DNA from: Mesoflavibacter sp037029465
Lineage (GTDB): Bacteria; Bacteroidota; Bacteroidia; Flavobacteriales; Flavobacteriaceae
Length of the DNA: 64,000 nucleotides
Direction of reading: 5' to 3'
Assembly: GCF_037029465.1 (NCBI RefSeq)
Contig: NZ_JAYMEM010000026.1
Span: forward strand, 248,001-312,000
Below, in pieces: positions 17,117 through 26,541 of the stretch. Numbering within the stretch: the first letter of the stretch is position 1; the number at the start of each line of letters is the position of its first letter. The position numbers and the translations under genes were made by a program. A model generated the notes under the pieces. It was not told the origin of the DNA and searched no databases. It saw only the letters and a program-made list of their open reading frames with translations.

Positions 17117-19522
17117 TTAATTCGTTTCGTTTTCTAATAATTGTTCTAAAGCCAGTAAATCTGGAACCAACACTTGTCTTGCCTTACTACCTTCAAATCC
17201 GCCAACAATACCAGCAGCTTCTAATTGATCAATAATACGACCTGCACGATTATAGCCTAGTTTAAGTTTACGTTGTAGTAAAGACGCAGATCCTTGTTGT
17301 GCTGTTACAATAATTTCTGCAGCTTCACGGAAGAGTTTATCTCTTTCCGATATATCTATATCAAGACTTGTGCCACTTTCTTCACCAACATATTCAGGTA
17401 ACAAATAAGCATCTGGATAGGCTTTTTGTGAGCCAATAAAGTCTACTATTTTTTCTACTTCTGGTGTGTCCACAAACGCACATTGAATACGTATCATGTC
17501 ATTACCTTGCGTGTAAAGCATGTCACCACGACCAATAAGTTGATCTGCTCCAGAACCATCTAAAATGGTACGCGAGTCTATTTTTGAAGTTACTCTAAAT
17601 GCTATACGTGCTGGGAAATTAGCTTTTATAATACCGGTAATAACGTTTACAGACGGACGTTGCGTAGCGATAATTAAATGAATACCAATAGCACGCGCTA
17701 ATTGAGCTAGACGCGCAATAGGAGTTTCTACTTCTTTACCAGCTGTCATAATCAAATCAGCAAACTCATCTACCACTAATACGATGTAGGGTAAAAACTG
17801 GTGTCCGTCGTTAGGATTTAATTTTCTAGCTTTAAACTTGGCATTGTATTCAGAAATATTTCTACAAAGTGCATTTTTAAGCAATTCATAACGATTATCC
17901 ATTTCGATACATAGTGAATTTAAGGTGTTGATAACCTTTGTGTTATCCGTTATGATTGCATCTTCACTATCTGGTAATTTTGCTAAATAGTGTCTTTCAA
18001 TTTTATTAAAAAGTGTAAGCTCAACTTTCTTAGGGTCTACTAAAACAAACTTTACTTCGGCAGGATGTTTTTTATATAAAAGCGATGTCAATACCGCATT
18101 TAAACCAACCGATTTACCTTGTCCTGTTGCACCAGCCATAAGTAAGTGAGGCATTTTTGCAAGGTCGATAACCAATGTTTCGTTACTTATAGTTTTACCA
18201 ATAGCAATTGGTAATTGCATCTCTGATTTTTGAAATTTTTGAGACGCAATAACAGATCGCATAGATACGATAGTTGCATTTTTATTAGGCACTTCAATAC
18301 CAATAGTTCCTTTACCAGGAATTGGTGCAATAATACGAATACCAAGTGCAGCCAATGATAAAGCAATATCGTCTTCTAAGTTTTTAATTTTTGAAATTCG
18401 GATTCCTGCTTCAGGAACAATTTCATATAAAGTTACCGTTGGACCAATAGTGGCTTTTATACTATCAATACCAATCTTGTAGTTGTTTAAAGTTTCTACA
18501 ATTCGGTTTTTATTTTCTTCTAATTCTTCTTGATTAATGGTAACACCTTCATTTTCATACTTTTTAAGTAGATCTAATGGCGGATATTGATATTTGCCAA
18601 GCTCTAAAGTAGGATCGAATTGTCCAAAATCTTCAACTAATTTATTCGCAAGATTATCGGTTTCTGATTCTTCTTCTTTAACAGTTTCTACTTCAATTTT
18701 AACATCTTCGTCTTCTTTAGATGAAGTTTTTAAAACAGGCTCTTCAATTTCTTCTTCGTCTTCAGGAGTTGTGACTTCAAAAGTAGTTGATGTTTCAGAA
18801 GTTGAATGATTAGCAATTGTAGGTTCTACATTTTTATTGACTTCAAAAGCAGATTTTATATCTTCAGCCTCTTCAGAATGTGAATTATCTATAGGTGTAA
18901 AATCTTCTTTTAAGTCGTCTTTAATTTCTGCTTTAGCTTTATTGAAAAGTGAGGCAATGCGTTGTGGTGTAAATTTAAAACGAACTGCTAAATAGGTGAT
19001 AAACGCAAAAACCAATAAAAGCACAGTACCTATTTTTCCTATATAATCTTGAAAAAATGTGTTGATTTCATAACCAACAGTTCCGCTTAAAATGTCATTT
19101 TTAGACGTAAAAAAACCAAATAAAACTGAAAACCAAATGACAATTAATGTGCCCCAAAACCAATGTGTTCTTAACTTAGTTTTGCTTAAATCCATAAGCA
19201 CAAAAATTCCTGAAAGGAAAGTTAATCCAGAAAAAATAAATGCTGCTATACCAAATCCACGTTGAATAAATACATCGCTTAGCCAAGCACCAACTTTGCT
19301 TAGCCAGTTTTGTGCTTCGACATCTCTAGTTGTAAACTCTGAGATAGCACTTTGGTCTGCTTTTCCTGTAAATATAAAAGATAAAAACGCGGTAAAAAGC
19401 AAAATGCCAAGAATTACCAAAAAGCTACCAAAGACTAATTTTTGTTGATTGTTCAACGTAAAATCAGGTTTTTTAAAGCGTGGTTTATTTTTGGTTTTAG
19501 ATGTTTTTTTTGCTTTCGCCAT
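17117..19522 (-). CDS. ftsK: DNA translocase FtsK/SpoIIIE
   Basis: FtsK is a septal DNA pump that clears and resolves chromosome ends at division. The 801-residue product has four N-terminal membrane helices (about 25-185), an acidic low-complexity linker (about 200-310), the alpha domain (about 320-430), and the RecA-like motor with Walker A 'GATGQGKS' (about 462-469) and Walker B 'IVLVVDEFADL'. A C-terminal gamma winged helix (about 735-795, 'ASLLQRKLKLGYNRAGRIIDQLEAAGIVG') reads KOPS-like sites. Length and order are normal. It heads the ftsK-lolA-lptF run. Confidence 0.96.
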   Translation of the reverse strand: MAKAKKTSKTKNKPRFKKPDFTLNNQQKLVFGSFLVILGILLFTAFLSFIFTGKADQSAISEFTTRDVEAQNWLSKVGAWLSDVFIQRGFGIAAFIFSGLTFLSGIFVLMDLSKTKLRTHWFWGTLIVIWFSVLFGFFTSKNDILSGTVGYEINTFFQDYIGKIGTVLLLVFAFITYLAVRFKFTPQRIASLFNKAKAEIKDDLKEDFTPIDNSHSEEAEDIKSAFEVNKNVEPTIANHSTSETSTTFEVTTPEDEEEIEEPVLKTSSKEDEDVKIEVETVKEEESETDNLANKLVEDFGQFDPTLELGKYQYPPLDLLKKYENEGVTINQEELEENKNRIVETLNNYKIGIDSIKATIGPTVTLYEIVPEAGIRISKIKNLEDDIALSLAALGIRIIAPIPGKGTIGIEVPNKNATIVSMRSVIASQKFQKSEMQLPIAIGKTISNETLVIDLAKMPHLLMAGATGQGKSVGLNAVLTSLLYKKHPAEVKFVLVDPKKVELTLFNKIERHYLAKLPDSEDAIITDNTKVINTLNSLCIEMDNRYELLKNALCRNISEYNAKFKARKLNPNDGHQFLPYIVLVVDEFADLIMTAGKEVETPIARLAQLARAIGIHLIIATQRPSVNVITGIIKANFPARIAFRVTSKIDSRTILDGSGADQLIGRGDMLYTQGNDMIRIQCAFVDTPEVEKIVDFIGSQKAYPDAYLLPEYVGEESGTSLDIDISERDKLFREAAEIIVTAQQGSASLLQRKLKLGYNRAGRIIDQLEAAGIVGGFEGSKARQVLVPDLLALEQLLENETN

Positions 19523-19584
19523 TAACGGTTTTTTAATTTGGGTAAAAATACAAATTGTTAACGTTTATCCTAATGGATAATTGT

Positions 19585-19956
19585 TTAAAAAATCTTAGGA
19601 ATATAAATTATCAAACCTACAATAGATGCAGCGATTGAAGCAATAAACACAGCACCAGCTGCAACATCTTTAATTATTCCAATTTTTGGGTGATGGTTTG
19701 GGTGAATAAAGTTAGCTATTTCTTCTACAGCTGTATTAAGTCCTTCTATACTCATTACCATACCAATTGCAAAGCATTGCATGATCCACTCTGTATTAGA
19801 AATAGAATAGTAAAAACCAGCTATTGTTACAATAATAGCTATAAATAATTGTATTTGTATGCTGGCTTCGGTTTGTATTAAGCGCCACATACCTAAAAAG
19901 GCATATTTTACGCTTTTTAGACGATTTACAATAAAAGATTCTTTTGGTTTATCCAT
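19585..19956 (-). CDS. dgkA: Diacylglycerol kinase family protein, small membrane type
   Basis: The 123-residue inner-membrane protein is related to DgkA and undecaprenol kinase, which phosphorylate diacylglycerol or undecaprenol using ATP. It has three membrane helices (about 33-52, 56-72 and 98-118). The family signature 'EGLNTAVEEIANF' (71-83) with Glu71 and Glu78, and 'IIKDVAAGAVF' (94-104), holds the metal- and ATP-binding residues. The start overlaps the tpx stop by 8 bp, implying translational coupling. In Gram-negative Bacteroidota the true lipid substrate is not settled. Confidence 0.9.
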   Translation of the reverse strand: MDKPKESFIVNRLKSVKYAFLGMWRLIQTEASIQIQLFIAIIVTIAGFYYSISNTEWIMQCFAIGMVMSIEGLNTAVEEIANFIHPNHHPKIGIIKDVAAGAVFIASIAASIVGLIIYIPKIF

Positions 19957-20455
19957 TAGATAAGGCGTTTAGCGCCGCTTCGTAATTTGGTTCGTCTGCT
20001 ACTTCTTCAACTTGTTCTGTATAGGTTATCTTTCCATTTTCATCTAAAATAACGATACATCTTGAATGTAAAGTTTCAAAAGGACCGTTTTTAAAAGCTA
20101 AACCATAATTTTTACCAAATTCACCTGTTTTAAAATCAGATAACATTTCTAAATTATCAATGCCTTCTGCACCACAAAATCTAGACATAGCAAAAGGTAA
20201 ATCTCTAGACACACAAACAATTTTTGTGTTTTCAACTTCAGATGCTTTTTTATTAAAAGTTCTTACAGAAGTTGCACAAGTACCAGTATCTACACTAGGA
20301 AATATGTTTAGAACCACTTTACTTCCTTTATAATCAGCAAGTGTTTTTTCTGATAAGTCAGTATGAGTTAAATTAAAATTTGGTGCATCGTTACCAACTT
20401 CAGGTAAGTTGCCAACGGTTTCTACAGGAGTACCTCCTAAGGTTATTTTTGCCAT
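19949..20455 (-). CDS. tpx: Thiol peroxidase Tpx
   Basis: Tpx is an atypical 2-Cys peroxiredoxin reducing hydroperoxides with thioredoxin. The 168-residue product has the peroxidatic Cys60 in 'SVDTGTCATSVR' and the resolving Cys94 in 'SRFCGAEG', at the positions expected from E. coli Tpx (61 and 95). The N-terminal 'ITLGGTPVETVGNLP' is also typical. It probably starts the leftward tpx-dgkA unit and faces katG across 206 bp, so both ends of this intergenic region serve peroxide defence. Confidence 0.96.
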   Translation of the reverse strand: MAKITLGGTPVETVGNLPEVGNDAPNFNLTHTDLSEKTLADYKGSKVVLNIFPSVDTGTCATSVRTFNKKASEVENTKIVCVSRDLPFAMSRFCGAEGIDNLEMLSDFKTGEFGKNYGLAFKNGPFETLHSRCIVILDENGKITYTEQVEEVADEPNYEAALNALSNG

Positions 20456-20661
20456 AAAAGTTAATTTTTATTCAAATTTAAAAATAATACATTAAAGTTA
20501 TTTTCTAATTACGATTAATTACAATAATTTGAAATTATCACTTTTTTTAATTAAATAAATGATGCTTATAATGTGATAGTGATAATCAATTTTTTTGACA
20601 TAATTTTTGTAAATTTAATAGTTAATTTTAGTGAAATATATAAAATCTTAAAACTATTAAT

Positions 20662-22908
20662 ATGGAAAGTAACTCAAATGGAAATCCACGTGGAGAAAAT
20701 TTTGAACTAAATGAAAGTTCTGCAAAATGTCCTTTTCTAAGTGGAACCACAAAAAAAACTGCTGGTGGCGGAGTAAAAAATCGCGATTGGTGGCCAAACG
20801 AATTAAAATTAAATATTTTACGCCAACATGCACCAAGCTCTAACCCTTTGGATGATGATTTTGATTATGCTAAAGAGTTTAATAGTCTTGATTTTGCAAA
20901 ACTAAAGCAAGAAGTAATAGATTTAATGACAGACTCACAAGATTGGTGGCCTGCAGATTACGGACATTACGGCGGATTTATGATTAGAATGGCTTGGCAC
21001 AGTGCAGGAACTTACAGAGTAGGAGATGGTCGTGGTGGCGCTGGTGGCGGTAACCAAAGATTTGCACCAATTAATAGTTGGCCTGATAATGGTAATTTAG
21101 ATAAAGCTAGACTTTTACTTTGGCCTATAAAACAAAAGTATGGTCGTAAAATATCTTGGGCAGATTTAATGATACTTGCAGGAAACTGTGCTTTAGAGTC
21201 TATGGGCTTTAAAACCTTTGGCTTTGCAGGAGGAAGAGAAGATATATGGGAGCCAGAACAAGATGTATATTGGGGAAGCGAAACGGAATGGGGCGCAAAT
21301 GAAGATAGATACGGCGACAGCAAAGATGTAGAAGAAAGAGACCTTGAAGATCCTTTAGCAGCTGTTATGATGGGTTGGATTTATGTAAATCCAGAAGGAC
21401 CAGACGGAAAACCAGATCCGATGGGTTCTGCTAAAGATGTTAGAGAAACTTTTGGGCGTATGGCGATGGATGATGAAGAAACTGTAGCGTTAGTAGCTGG
21501 TGGACATACGTTTGGTAAAGCTCATGGAGCAGCAGATCCTGGTAAATATGTTGGGGCAGAACCACATGGTGCATCTATAGAAGAAATGAGTACTGGTTGG
21601 AAAAACACCTTCGGAACTGGAGTTTTAGACGATACAATTACCAGCGGAATTGAAGGTGCTTGGACACCAAATCCAACACAATGGGATCATGATTATTTTG
21701 ATGTATTATTAAATTATGATTGGGAATTAACAAAAAGTCCAGCAGGTGCACACCAATGGAAACCAACTGAAGCTTCTAAAGCAAGAAAAGCACCAAAAGC
21801 AGGTGATCCAAATGGTACTCAAGATTTAATGATGACCACAGCAGATATTGCTTTAAAAACAGATTCTGAGTATTTAAAAATTTCTCAGAAATTCCATAAA
21901 GATCATAAAGCATTTGAAGATGCTTTTGCTCGTGCTTGGTACAAACTAACGCATAGAGATATGGGACCAATCGATCGATATTTAGGTCCAGAAGTGCCAA
22001 AAGAACAATTGTTATGGCAAGATCCAATACCTAAAGTAAATTATAAACTTTCAGACAGTGATATCTCTAAATTAAAAGATATGATAGCTAATTCTGGGTT
22101 GTCAATTTCTCAAATGGTAACTACAGCTTGGGCATCTGCTTCAACTTTTAGAGGATCAGATAAACGTGGTGGCGCTAATGGCGGAAGACTTCGTTTAGAA
22201 CCGCAAAGAAGTTGGGAAGTTAATAATCCAAAAGAACTAGACAAAGTCTTATCAAAATTAGAAGGTATTAAAAACGATTTTGATGGAGAAGTTTCAATTG
22301 CAGATTTAATTGTGCTTGCTGGAAATGTTGGTGTTGAACAAGCAGCAAAAAAAGCAGGTCAGAATATTGACGTGCCTTTTACGCAAGGTAGAGGCGATGC
22401 TTCACAAGAACAAACAGATATTGAAGGTTTTAATTATTTACAACCAATTGCAGATGGTTTTAGAAACTACATAAAATCTGATTTACAAATTGCAGCCGAA
22501 GATTTATTAGTCGATAAAGCTAATCTTTTAACACTTACTGTTCCAGAAATGACAGTTTTAGTTGGTGGATTAAGAGTTTTAGGTGCTAATTATGATGGCT
22601 CTGATTACGGTGTATTTACCAATAAAAAAGAAACGTTAACTAACGATTTCTTTACTAATATTTTAGACTTTACTTACACATGGAGTGCTACAAGTGAAGA
22701 TGACAGATATTTTGAAGGTAGAGATAGACGTACTGGTGAAGTGAAATTTAAAGGAACTCGTGCCGATTTAATCTTTGGTTCTAATACCGAATTACGAGCT
22801 GTAGCAGAATTTTATGGCGCAAATGATGCACAAGAAAAATTTGTAAAAGATTTTGTAAAAGCTTGGACTAAAGTGATGAATTTAGATCGTTACGATTTAA
22901 AAAAATAA
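20662..22908 (+). CDS. katG: Catalase-peroxidase KatG
   Basis: KatG is a heme enzyme that dismutates hydrogen peroxide and has peroxidase activity. The 748-residue length and two tandem peroxidase domains are normal; the C-terminal one (about 430-748) lacks heme. Key residues are Arg109, Trp112 and His113 ('IRMAWHSAGTYR'), proximal His282 ('GGHTFGKAH'), and the cross-linked adduct Trp112-Tyr241-Met267. No signal peptide is present, so it is cytoplasmic. It is monocistronic or followed at low level by the ankyrin gene, because a hairpin terminator lies just behind it. Confidence 0.97.
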   Translation: MESNSNGNPRGENFELNESSAKCPFLSGTTKKTAGGGVKNRDWWPNELKLNILRQHAPSSNPLDDDFDYAKEFNSLDFAKLKQEVIDLMTDSQDWWPADYGHYGGFMIRMAWHSAGTYRVGDGRGGAGGGNQRFAPINSWPDNGNLDKARLLLWPIKQKYGRKISWADLMILAGNCALESMGFKTFGFAGGREDIWEPEQDVYWGSETEWGANEDRYGDSKDVEERDLEDPLAAVMMGWIYVNPEGPDGKPDPMGSAKDVRETFGRMAMDDEETVALVAGGHTFGKAHGAADPGKYVGAEPHGASIEEMSTGWKNTFGTGVLDDTITSGIEGAWTPNPTQWDHDYFDVLLNYDWELTKSPAGAHQWKPTEASKARKAPKAGDPNGTQDLMMTTADIALKTDSEYLKISQKFHKDHKAFEDAFARAWYKLTHRDMGPIDRYLGPEVPKEQLLWQDPIPKVNYKLSDSDISKLKDMIANSGLSISQMVTTAWASASTFRGSDKRGGANGGRLRLEPQRSWEVNNPKELDKVLSKLEGIKNDFDGEVSIADLIVLAGNVGVEQAAKKAGQNIDVPFTQGRGDASQEQTDIEGFNYLQPIADGFRNYIKSDLQIAAEDLLVDKANLLTLTVPEMTVLVGGLRVLGANYDGSDYGVFTNKKETLTNDFFTNILDFTYTWSATSEDDRYFEGRDRRTGEVKFKGTRADLIFGSNTELRAVAEFYGANDAQEKFVKDFVKAWTKVMNLDRYDLKK

Positions 22909-22926
22909 TCAAACAATTTTAATTTA

Positions 22927-22957
22927 AGAGTGCTTGCGTGTCAAGCACTCTTTTTAT
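22927..22957 (+). terminator. katG terminator
   Basis: A 9 bp perfect stem GAGTGCTTG / CAAGCACTC with a CGTGT loop, followed by five T. It lies between katG and the ankyrin gene and may allow some read-through. Confidence 0.85.
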
Positions 22958-22968
22958 TTTATATAGCT

Positions 22969-23439
22969 ATGACAGAAAACGAATTATTTTTTGCCACAAT
23001 ACAATCTGGCAATGAAGACAATATAAAAGCACAATTAACCAGAAATCCAGATTTGGTTAATATTAAAGATCAAAGAGGTTTTACACCGTTAATTTTTGCG
23101 ACTTATTTTAATAAAGAAAATATTGCCGAAATACTGTTAGAGCACAAAGCAGATGTAAATGGTAAAGATGCATCTGGAAACACAGCTTTGATAGGTGTTT
23201 CATTTAAAGGAAATAAAGTTATTGCTGAAAAACTGGTACAACATAAAGCAGATATAAATGCTAAAAACAATGCCGGTATTACAGCGTTAATTTATGCAGC
23301 AATGTATAATCAAGACGAAATGATAAAACTATTGCTTAAGTATGAAGCAGATAAAACAATTGTAGATAAAGAAGGAAAAAAAGCAATAGATTATGCTAAA
23401 GAAAAAGGCTTCAACACTATTGTTGAAACCTTAAAATAA
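22969..23439 (+). CDS. Ankyrin repeat protein linked to catalase
   Basis: The 156-residue product is made of four to five ankyrin repeats (about 5-35, 36-68, 69-101, 102-134, 135-156). The consensus 'D.RGFTPLIFATYFNKENIAEILLEHKADVNGKD' repeats about every 33 residues. It lacks a signal peptide if translation begins at 22969. The GTG thirteen codons upstream lies inside the katG terminator and is rejected. Ankyrin proteins next to catalase genes are known (Pseudomonas ankB beside katB), where they are needed for full catalase activity, so a chaperone-like or heme-related role for KatG is a reasonable guess. Confidence 0.88.
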   Translation: MTENELFFATIQSGNEDNIKAQLTRNPDLVNIKDQRGFTPLIFATYFNKENIAEILLEHKADVNGKDASGNTALIGVSFKGNKVIAEKLVQHKADINAKNNAGITALIYAAMYNQDEMIKLLLKYEADKTIVDKEGKKAIDYAKEKGFNTIVETLK

Positions 23440-23440
23440 A

Positions 23441-23468
23441 AAAAAACACTTCATTTGAAGTGTTTTTT
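23441..23468. terminator. Bidirectional terminator
   Basis: AAAAAACACTTCA (23441-23453) pairs with TGAAGTGTTTTTT (23456-23468) around a TT loop, between the convergent ankyrin gene and the leftward redox genes. Confidence 0.88.
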
Positions 23469-23725
23469 TATTTATCAATCGATCCTAAAACGCGTTGCAT
23501 AAAGTTGTTAACCGCTTCTTTTTTAGGCGTACCATCTTTTATCATTTTATTGACTTCAATAGCACCGTACATATTAGAGATTAACTCGCCAATAACATCT
23601 AATTCTTCATCTTTTAATGAAGGTACTTCGGTTAAGGCTTCTAAAGTTTCAATAGTTTCAACTACGTAATCTTCGTCGTTTTCTTCTATAAATTGTGTAA
23701 GGTGTTTTATTACAGGTAATTTCAT
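23468..23725 (-). CDS. Small acidic conserved protein beside thioredoxin (DUF6952-like)
   Basis: The 85-residue product is acidic, all-helical by appearance, and soluble. Segments 'LKDEELDVIGELISNMYGAIEVNKMIKDG' and 'KKEAVNNFMQRVLGSID' are strongly conserved, as I recall, in flavobacteria at exactly this location beside thioredoxin; I believe the family is DUF6952 but am not certain. Function unknown. It lies 9 bp downstream of the thioredoxin gene and is surely cotranscribed with it. Confidence 0.8.
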   Translation of the reverse strand: MKLPVIKHLTQFIEENDEDYVVETIETLEALTEVPSLKDEELDVIGELISNMYGAIEVNKMIKDGTPKKEAVNNFMQRVLGSIDK

Positions 23726-23734
23726 AATTTATAA

Positions 23735-24043
23735 TTAAGCAACTTCGTTAACTAAATCTTTTAAAACGTCAAATTTGTTGGTTTGAACTTGATTAACAAA
23801 GTTTCCGTTTTTAAATGTAGCAAATGTTGGTAAATTATCTACTGTTGCTAATTTTCTTGACTCAGGAAATTTTTCCGCGTCAGCGATAACAAACGTTACA
23901 TTTTCTAACTCGCTAGCTAATTTTTTTACTTTTGGCTTCATAATTCTGCAGTTACCACACCATGTTGCCGAGTATTGTACAACTACAGTATCATTACTGT
24001 TTACTAATTCTTGTAGGTTATCTTGGTCTAATTCTTTAAGCAT
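23735..24043 (-). CDS. Thioredoxin family protein with CGNC active site
   Basis: The 102-residue product is a single-domain cytoplasmic thioredoxin-like protein. The active site is WCGNC (Cys29 and Cys32) in 'YSATWCGNCRIMKP', with Asn in place of the usual Pro. The cis-Pro is present in 'VDNLPTFATF'. It presumably reduces the neighbouring peroxiredoxin, given their adjacency. It lies 82 bp after the peroxiredoxin and just ahead of the small acidic gene. Confidence 0.92.
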   Translation of the reverse strand: MLKELDQDNLQELVNSNDTVVVQYSATWCGNCRIMKPKVKKLASELENVTFVIADAEKFPESRKLATVDNLPTFATFKNGNFVNQVQTNKFDVLKDLVNEVA

Positions 24044-24062
24044 AATTGAAAATTTAAATATG

Positions 24063-24105
24063 AAACACCAAATTCTAAATTAAAAAAACTCAGAATTTGG
24101 TGTTT
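24063..24105 (-). terminator. Hairpin between peroxiredoxin and thioredoxin genes
   Basis: AAACACCAAATTCT (24063-24076) pairs perfectly with AGAATTTGGTGTTT (24092-24105). No strong T run follows leftward, so it may attenuate transcription or stabilise the mRNA end. Confidence 0.55.
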
Positions 24106-24125
24106 ATTAATTTATTGAGATTTGT

Positions 24126-24770
24126 TTAGTTTGCGTGAGCTGCTAAGTAACTAGCAACACCATCTCTATTAGCATTCATTGCATCTTTGCCTTCTTCCCA
24201 GTTTGCTGGACAAACTTCTCCTTTTTCTTGTACGTGAGTTAACGCATCGATTAATCTTAAGTATTCACCAACGTTTCTACCTAATGGCATGTTGTTGATG
24301 CTTTCGTGTTGTACGTTACCTTCTTCATCAATGATATATGTAGCTCTGTAAGTTACGTTATCTCCTTCTACAGTAACAACGCCAGTTTCTTCGTTGTAAG
24401 TTTCATTAGTAATATCTAAAATACCTAATGTTGAAGCTAAATTACGGTTAGAATCAGCTAAGATTGGGTAAGTTACACCTTCGATACCACCGTTATCTTT
24501 TGGAGTGTTTAACCATGCAAAGTGAACTTCTGGAGTATCACAAGAAGCACCAATTACGATAGTGTTTCTTTTTTCAAACTCAGCTAAAGCAGCTTGAAAA
24601 GCGTGTAATTCTGTTGGGCAAACAAAAGTAAAATCTTTTGGGTACCAGAATAATAATACTTTTTTATTGTTGTTTTTTGCTTCTTCAAGAACGTTTACTT
24701 TAAAGGTATCACCCATTTCGTTCATTGCGTCTACATTTAAATTTGGAAATTGTTTTCCTACTAATGCCAT
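24126..24770 (-). CDS. 2-Cys peroxiredoxin (AhpC/Prx1 type)
   Basis: The 214-residue product reduces peroxides in the cytoplasm. The peroxidatic cysteine is Cys51 in 'DFTFVCPTELHAF' and the resolving cysteine is Cys187 in 'GEVCPANW', so it is a typical 2-Cys enzyme. 'LFWYPKDFTF' and 'IRATYIIDEEGNVQH'-like segments support the family. The C-terminal tail after Cys187 is 27 residues long. A leftward TATATTTG box at 24810-24817 fits its promoter. With tpx, katG and thioredoxin it makes a compact peroxide-defence district. Confidence 0.95.
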   Translation of the reverse strand: MALVGKQFPNLNVDAMNEMGDTFKVNVLEEAKNNNKKVLLFWYPKDFTFVCPTELHAFQAALAEFEKRNTIVIGASCDTPEVHFAWLNTPKDNGGIEGVTYPILADSNRNLASTLGILDITNETYNEETGVVTVEGDNVTYRATYIIDEEGNVQHESINNMPLGRNVGEYLRLIDALTHVQEKGEVCPANWEEGKDAMNANRDGVASYLAAHAN

Positions 24771-24809
24771 GATTAAATTTTTATAAATTAATTAATAAAT
24801 TTTAAGTCG

Positions 24810-24817
24810 CAAATATA
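24810..24817 (-). promoter_or_regulatory. -7 box of the peroxiredoxin gene
   Basis: Leftward TATATTTG (then C), an exact TAnnTTTG match 39 bases before the start codon at 24770. Confidence 0.5.
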
Positions 24818-24912
24818 AGGATGACTTAGGAATTTTAACATTAAAAAAATTCTAAAAATTTATAAAGCAATAAATTAAAACTATCGATTAAATATTTAGG
24901 TATAAATATTGA

Positions 24913-26379
24913 TTATTTAGTAGTAATTTGCCTTATTTTTATGGATAATGCAGCAAAGATTAAAGTTGTAATTGGACTTAACCAATTAAATATGGCATAA
25001 ACAAAATATTCTGCAACGCCAACACCTAAAACGCCACTTTGATAAGCACCACAAGTATTCCAAGGAATTAAGACAGAAGTCACTGTACCAGAATCTTCTA
25101 ATGTACGGCTTAAATTTTCTGGAGCTAAGCCTTTATCTTGAAAGGCTTTTTTAAACATTTTACCAGGAATTACAATTGCCAAGTATTGATCTGAAGCGAT
25201 AGCATTTAAGCCTAAACAGCTAAAAACTGTACTTGCAAAAAGTCCGAAAACGGTTGTAGCAATTTTTAATAATTCGTTAGTGATTCTAGCTAAGGCGCCA
25301 ATACCGTCCATAATACCACCAAAAACCATTGCACAACATATTAGTAGAATGGTCCAAATCATTCCATTCATTCCTCCAGAAGAGAATAATTCGTTTAGTT
25401 TTTCATTATCAGTAGCTATCTCAGTATCGGTTAAAATAGATTGAAAAATTGCAACGAATTTAGAATCTGATAAACCAGTTAAAATTTCAGGTTGAAAAAT
25501 AAATGCAAAAATAGCAGCTAAAATAACTCCAGTTAAAAGAGCAACTAAAGGTTTTGTCTTCATTAAAATTAAAGCAATTACAACTGCAGGAACAATAAAT
25601 AAAAGCGGTGTAATATTAAACGTATTATTTATGCTTGTTAACAAGTTGCTTATATCTGCATTACCAGTTGTATCTATAGTTGCGCTTAAAATTGAAAATA
25701 TCACTATAGTTATTAAAATGGTAGGAACAGTAGTAAAAGCCATATATCTAATATGAGTAAATAAATCTGTACCAGCCATAGCAGGAGCTAGGTTAGTTGT
25801 ATCACTAAGTGGTGACATTTTATCACCAAAGTAAGCTCCAGATATTACAGCACCAGCAATCATACCAGTAGGAATACCTAATGCACTACCAATACCAATT
25901 AAAGCAATACCTACGGTTGCAGATGTTGTCCAAGAACTACCTGTAGCAATAGAAATTATTGCAGCAATAATTACAGAAGCTGGCAAGAAAATTTCTGGAC
26001 TTAAAACCTGTAGCCCATAATAAACCATAGCAGGAATAATACCGCTTACAAGCCAAGTACCAGCTAAAGCACCTACTAAAAATAAAATAAGAATAGGGAC
26101 AAAGACGCTTTTAAGGTTTTCCCAAATTTCTTTAAGCATTAAATTGAAAGACACTTTATTAAAAAATCCAACAATTGCAGCAATTCCACCTCCAATTAAT
26201 AAAATAATTTGATTGGTGTAAGTTCCAAACCATTCTTGATCATCAACAAAAAATATGTTGTAAGCTAGTAATGCCATAAGGCAAACTACTGGAATTAAAG
26301 CTTCTATAAGATTTAATTCTTTGTTTTCTACAATTCTTTGATCATTAATGTTTATATCAGAAAGGTTATTGTCTTGCAT
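24913..26379 (-). CDS. Na+/H+ antiporter, NhaC family
   Basis: The 488-residue inner-membrane protein has about eleven to twelve hydrophobic helices. NhaC family features are 'SSWTTSATVGIALIGIGSALGIP' and 'GAVISGAYFGDKMSPLSDTTNLAPAMAGTDLF' (about 165-210), and 'DSGTVTSVLIPWNTCGAYQSGVLGV' near 430. It should exchange external protons for internal sodium, in keeping with a marine or sodium-rich habitat. The gene is monocistronic; the 533 bp upstream of its start to the previous block on that strand contains only the divergent surface protein's control region. Confidence 0.92.
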   Translation of the reverse strand: MQDNNLSDININDQRIVENKELNLIEALIPVVCLMALLAYNIFFVDDQEWFGTYTNQIILLIGGGIAAIVGFFNKVSFNLMLKEIWENLKSVFVPILILFLVGALAGTWLVSGIIPAMVYYGLQVLSPEIFLPASVIIAAIISIATGSSWTTSATVGIALIGIGSALGIPTGMIAGAVISGAYFGDKMSPLSDTTNLAPAMAGTDLFTHIRYMAFTTVPTILITIVIFSILSATIDTTGNADISNLLTSINNTFNITPLLFIVPAVVIALILMKTKPLVALLTGVILAAIFAFIFQPEILTGLSDSKFVAIFQSILTDTEIATDNEKLNELFSSGGMNGMIWTILLICCAMVFGGIMDGIGALARITNELLKIATTVFGLFASTVFSCLGLNAIASDQYLAIVIPGKMFKKAFQDKGLAPENLSRTLEDSGTVTSVLIPWNTCGAYQSGVLGVGVAEYFVYAIFNWLSPITTLIFAALSIKIRQITTK

Positions 26380-26541
26380 ATTTTAGTTAGTTTTTTCAAT
26401 TGTAATGTTACGATTTTAGACAGAGCTATGCAAATTCAATTAATCCTACTTCAATAAATTTATTTTGTCGGATATAATTGTTTTTTGTCGAAAATTCTTA
26501 CAAAACACATTGTTTTTTAAGTGTTTATCTAAGCTATTCAT

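Noticed and set aside
22930..22968. In-frame GTG giving the ankyrin protein a hydrophobic N-terminal extension
   Set aside because: These codons lie within the katG terminator hairpin and T run; the ATG at 22969 gives a normal ankyrin start.
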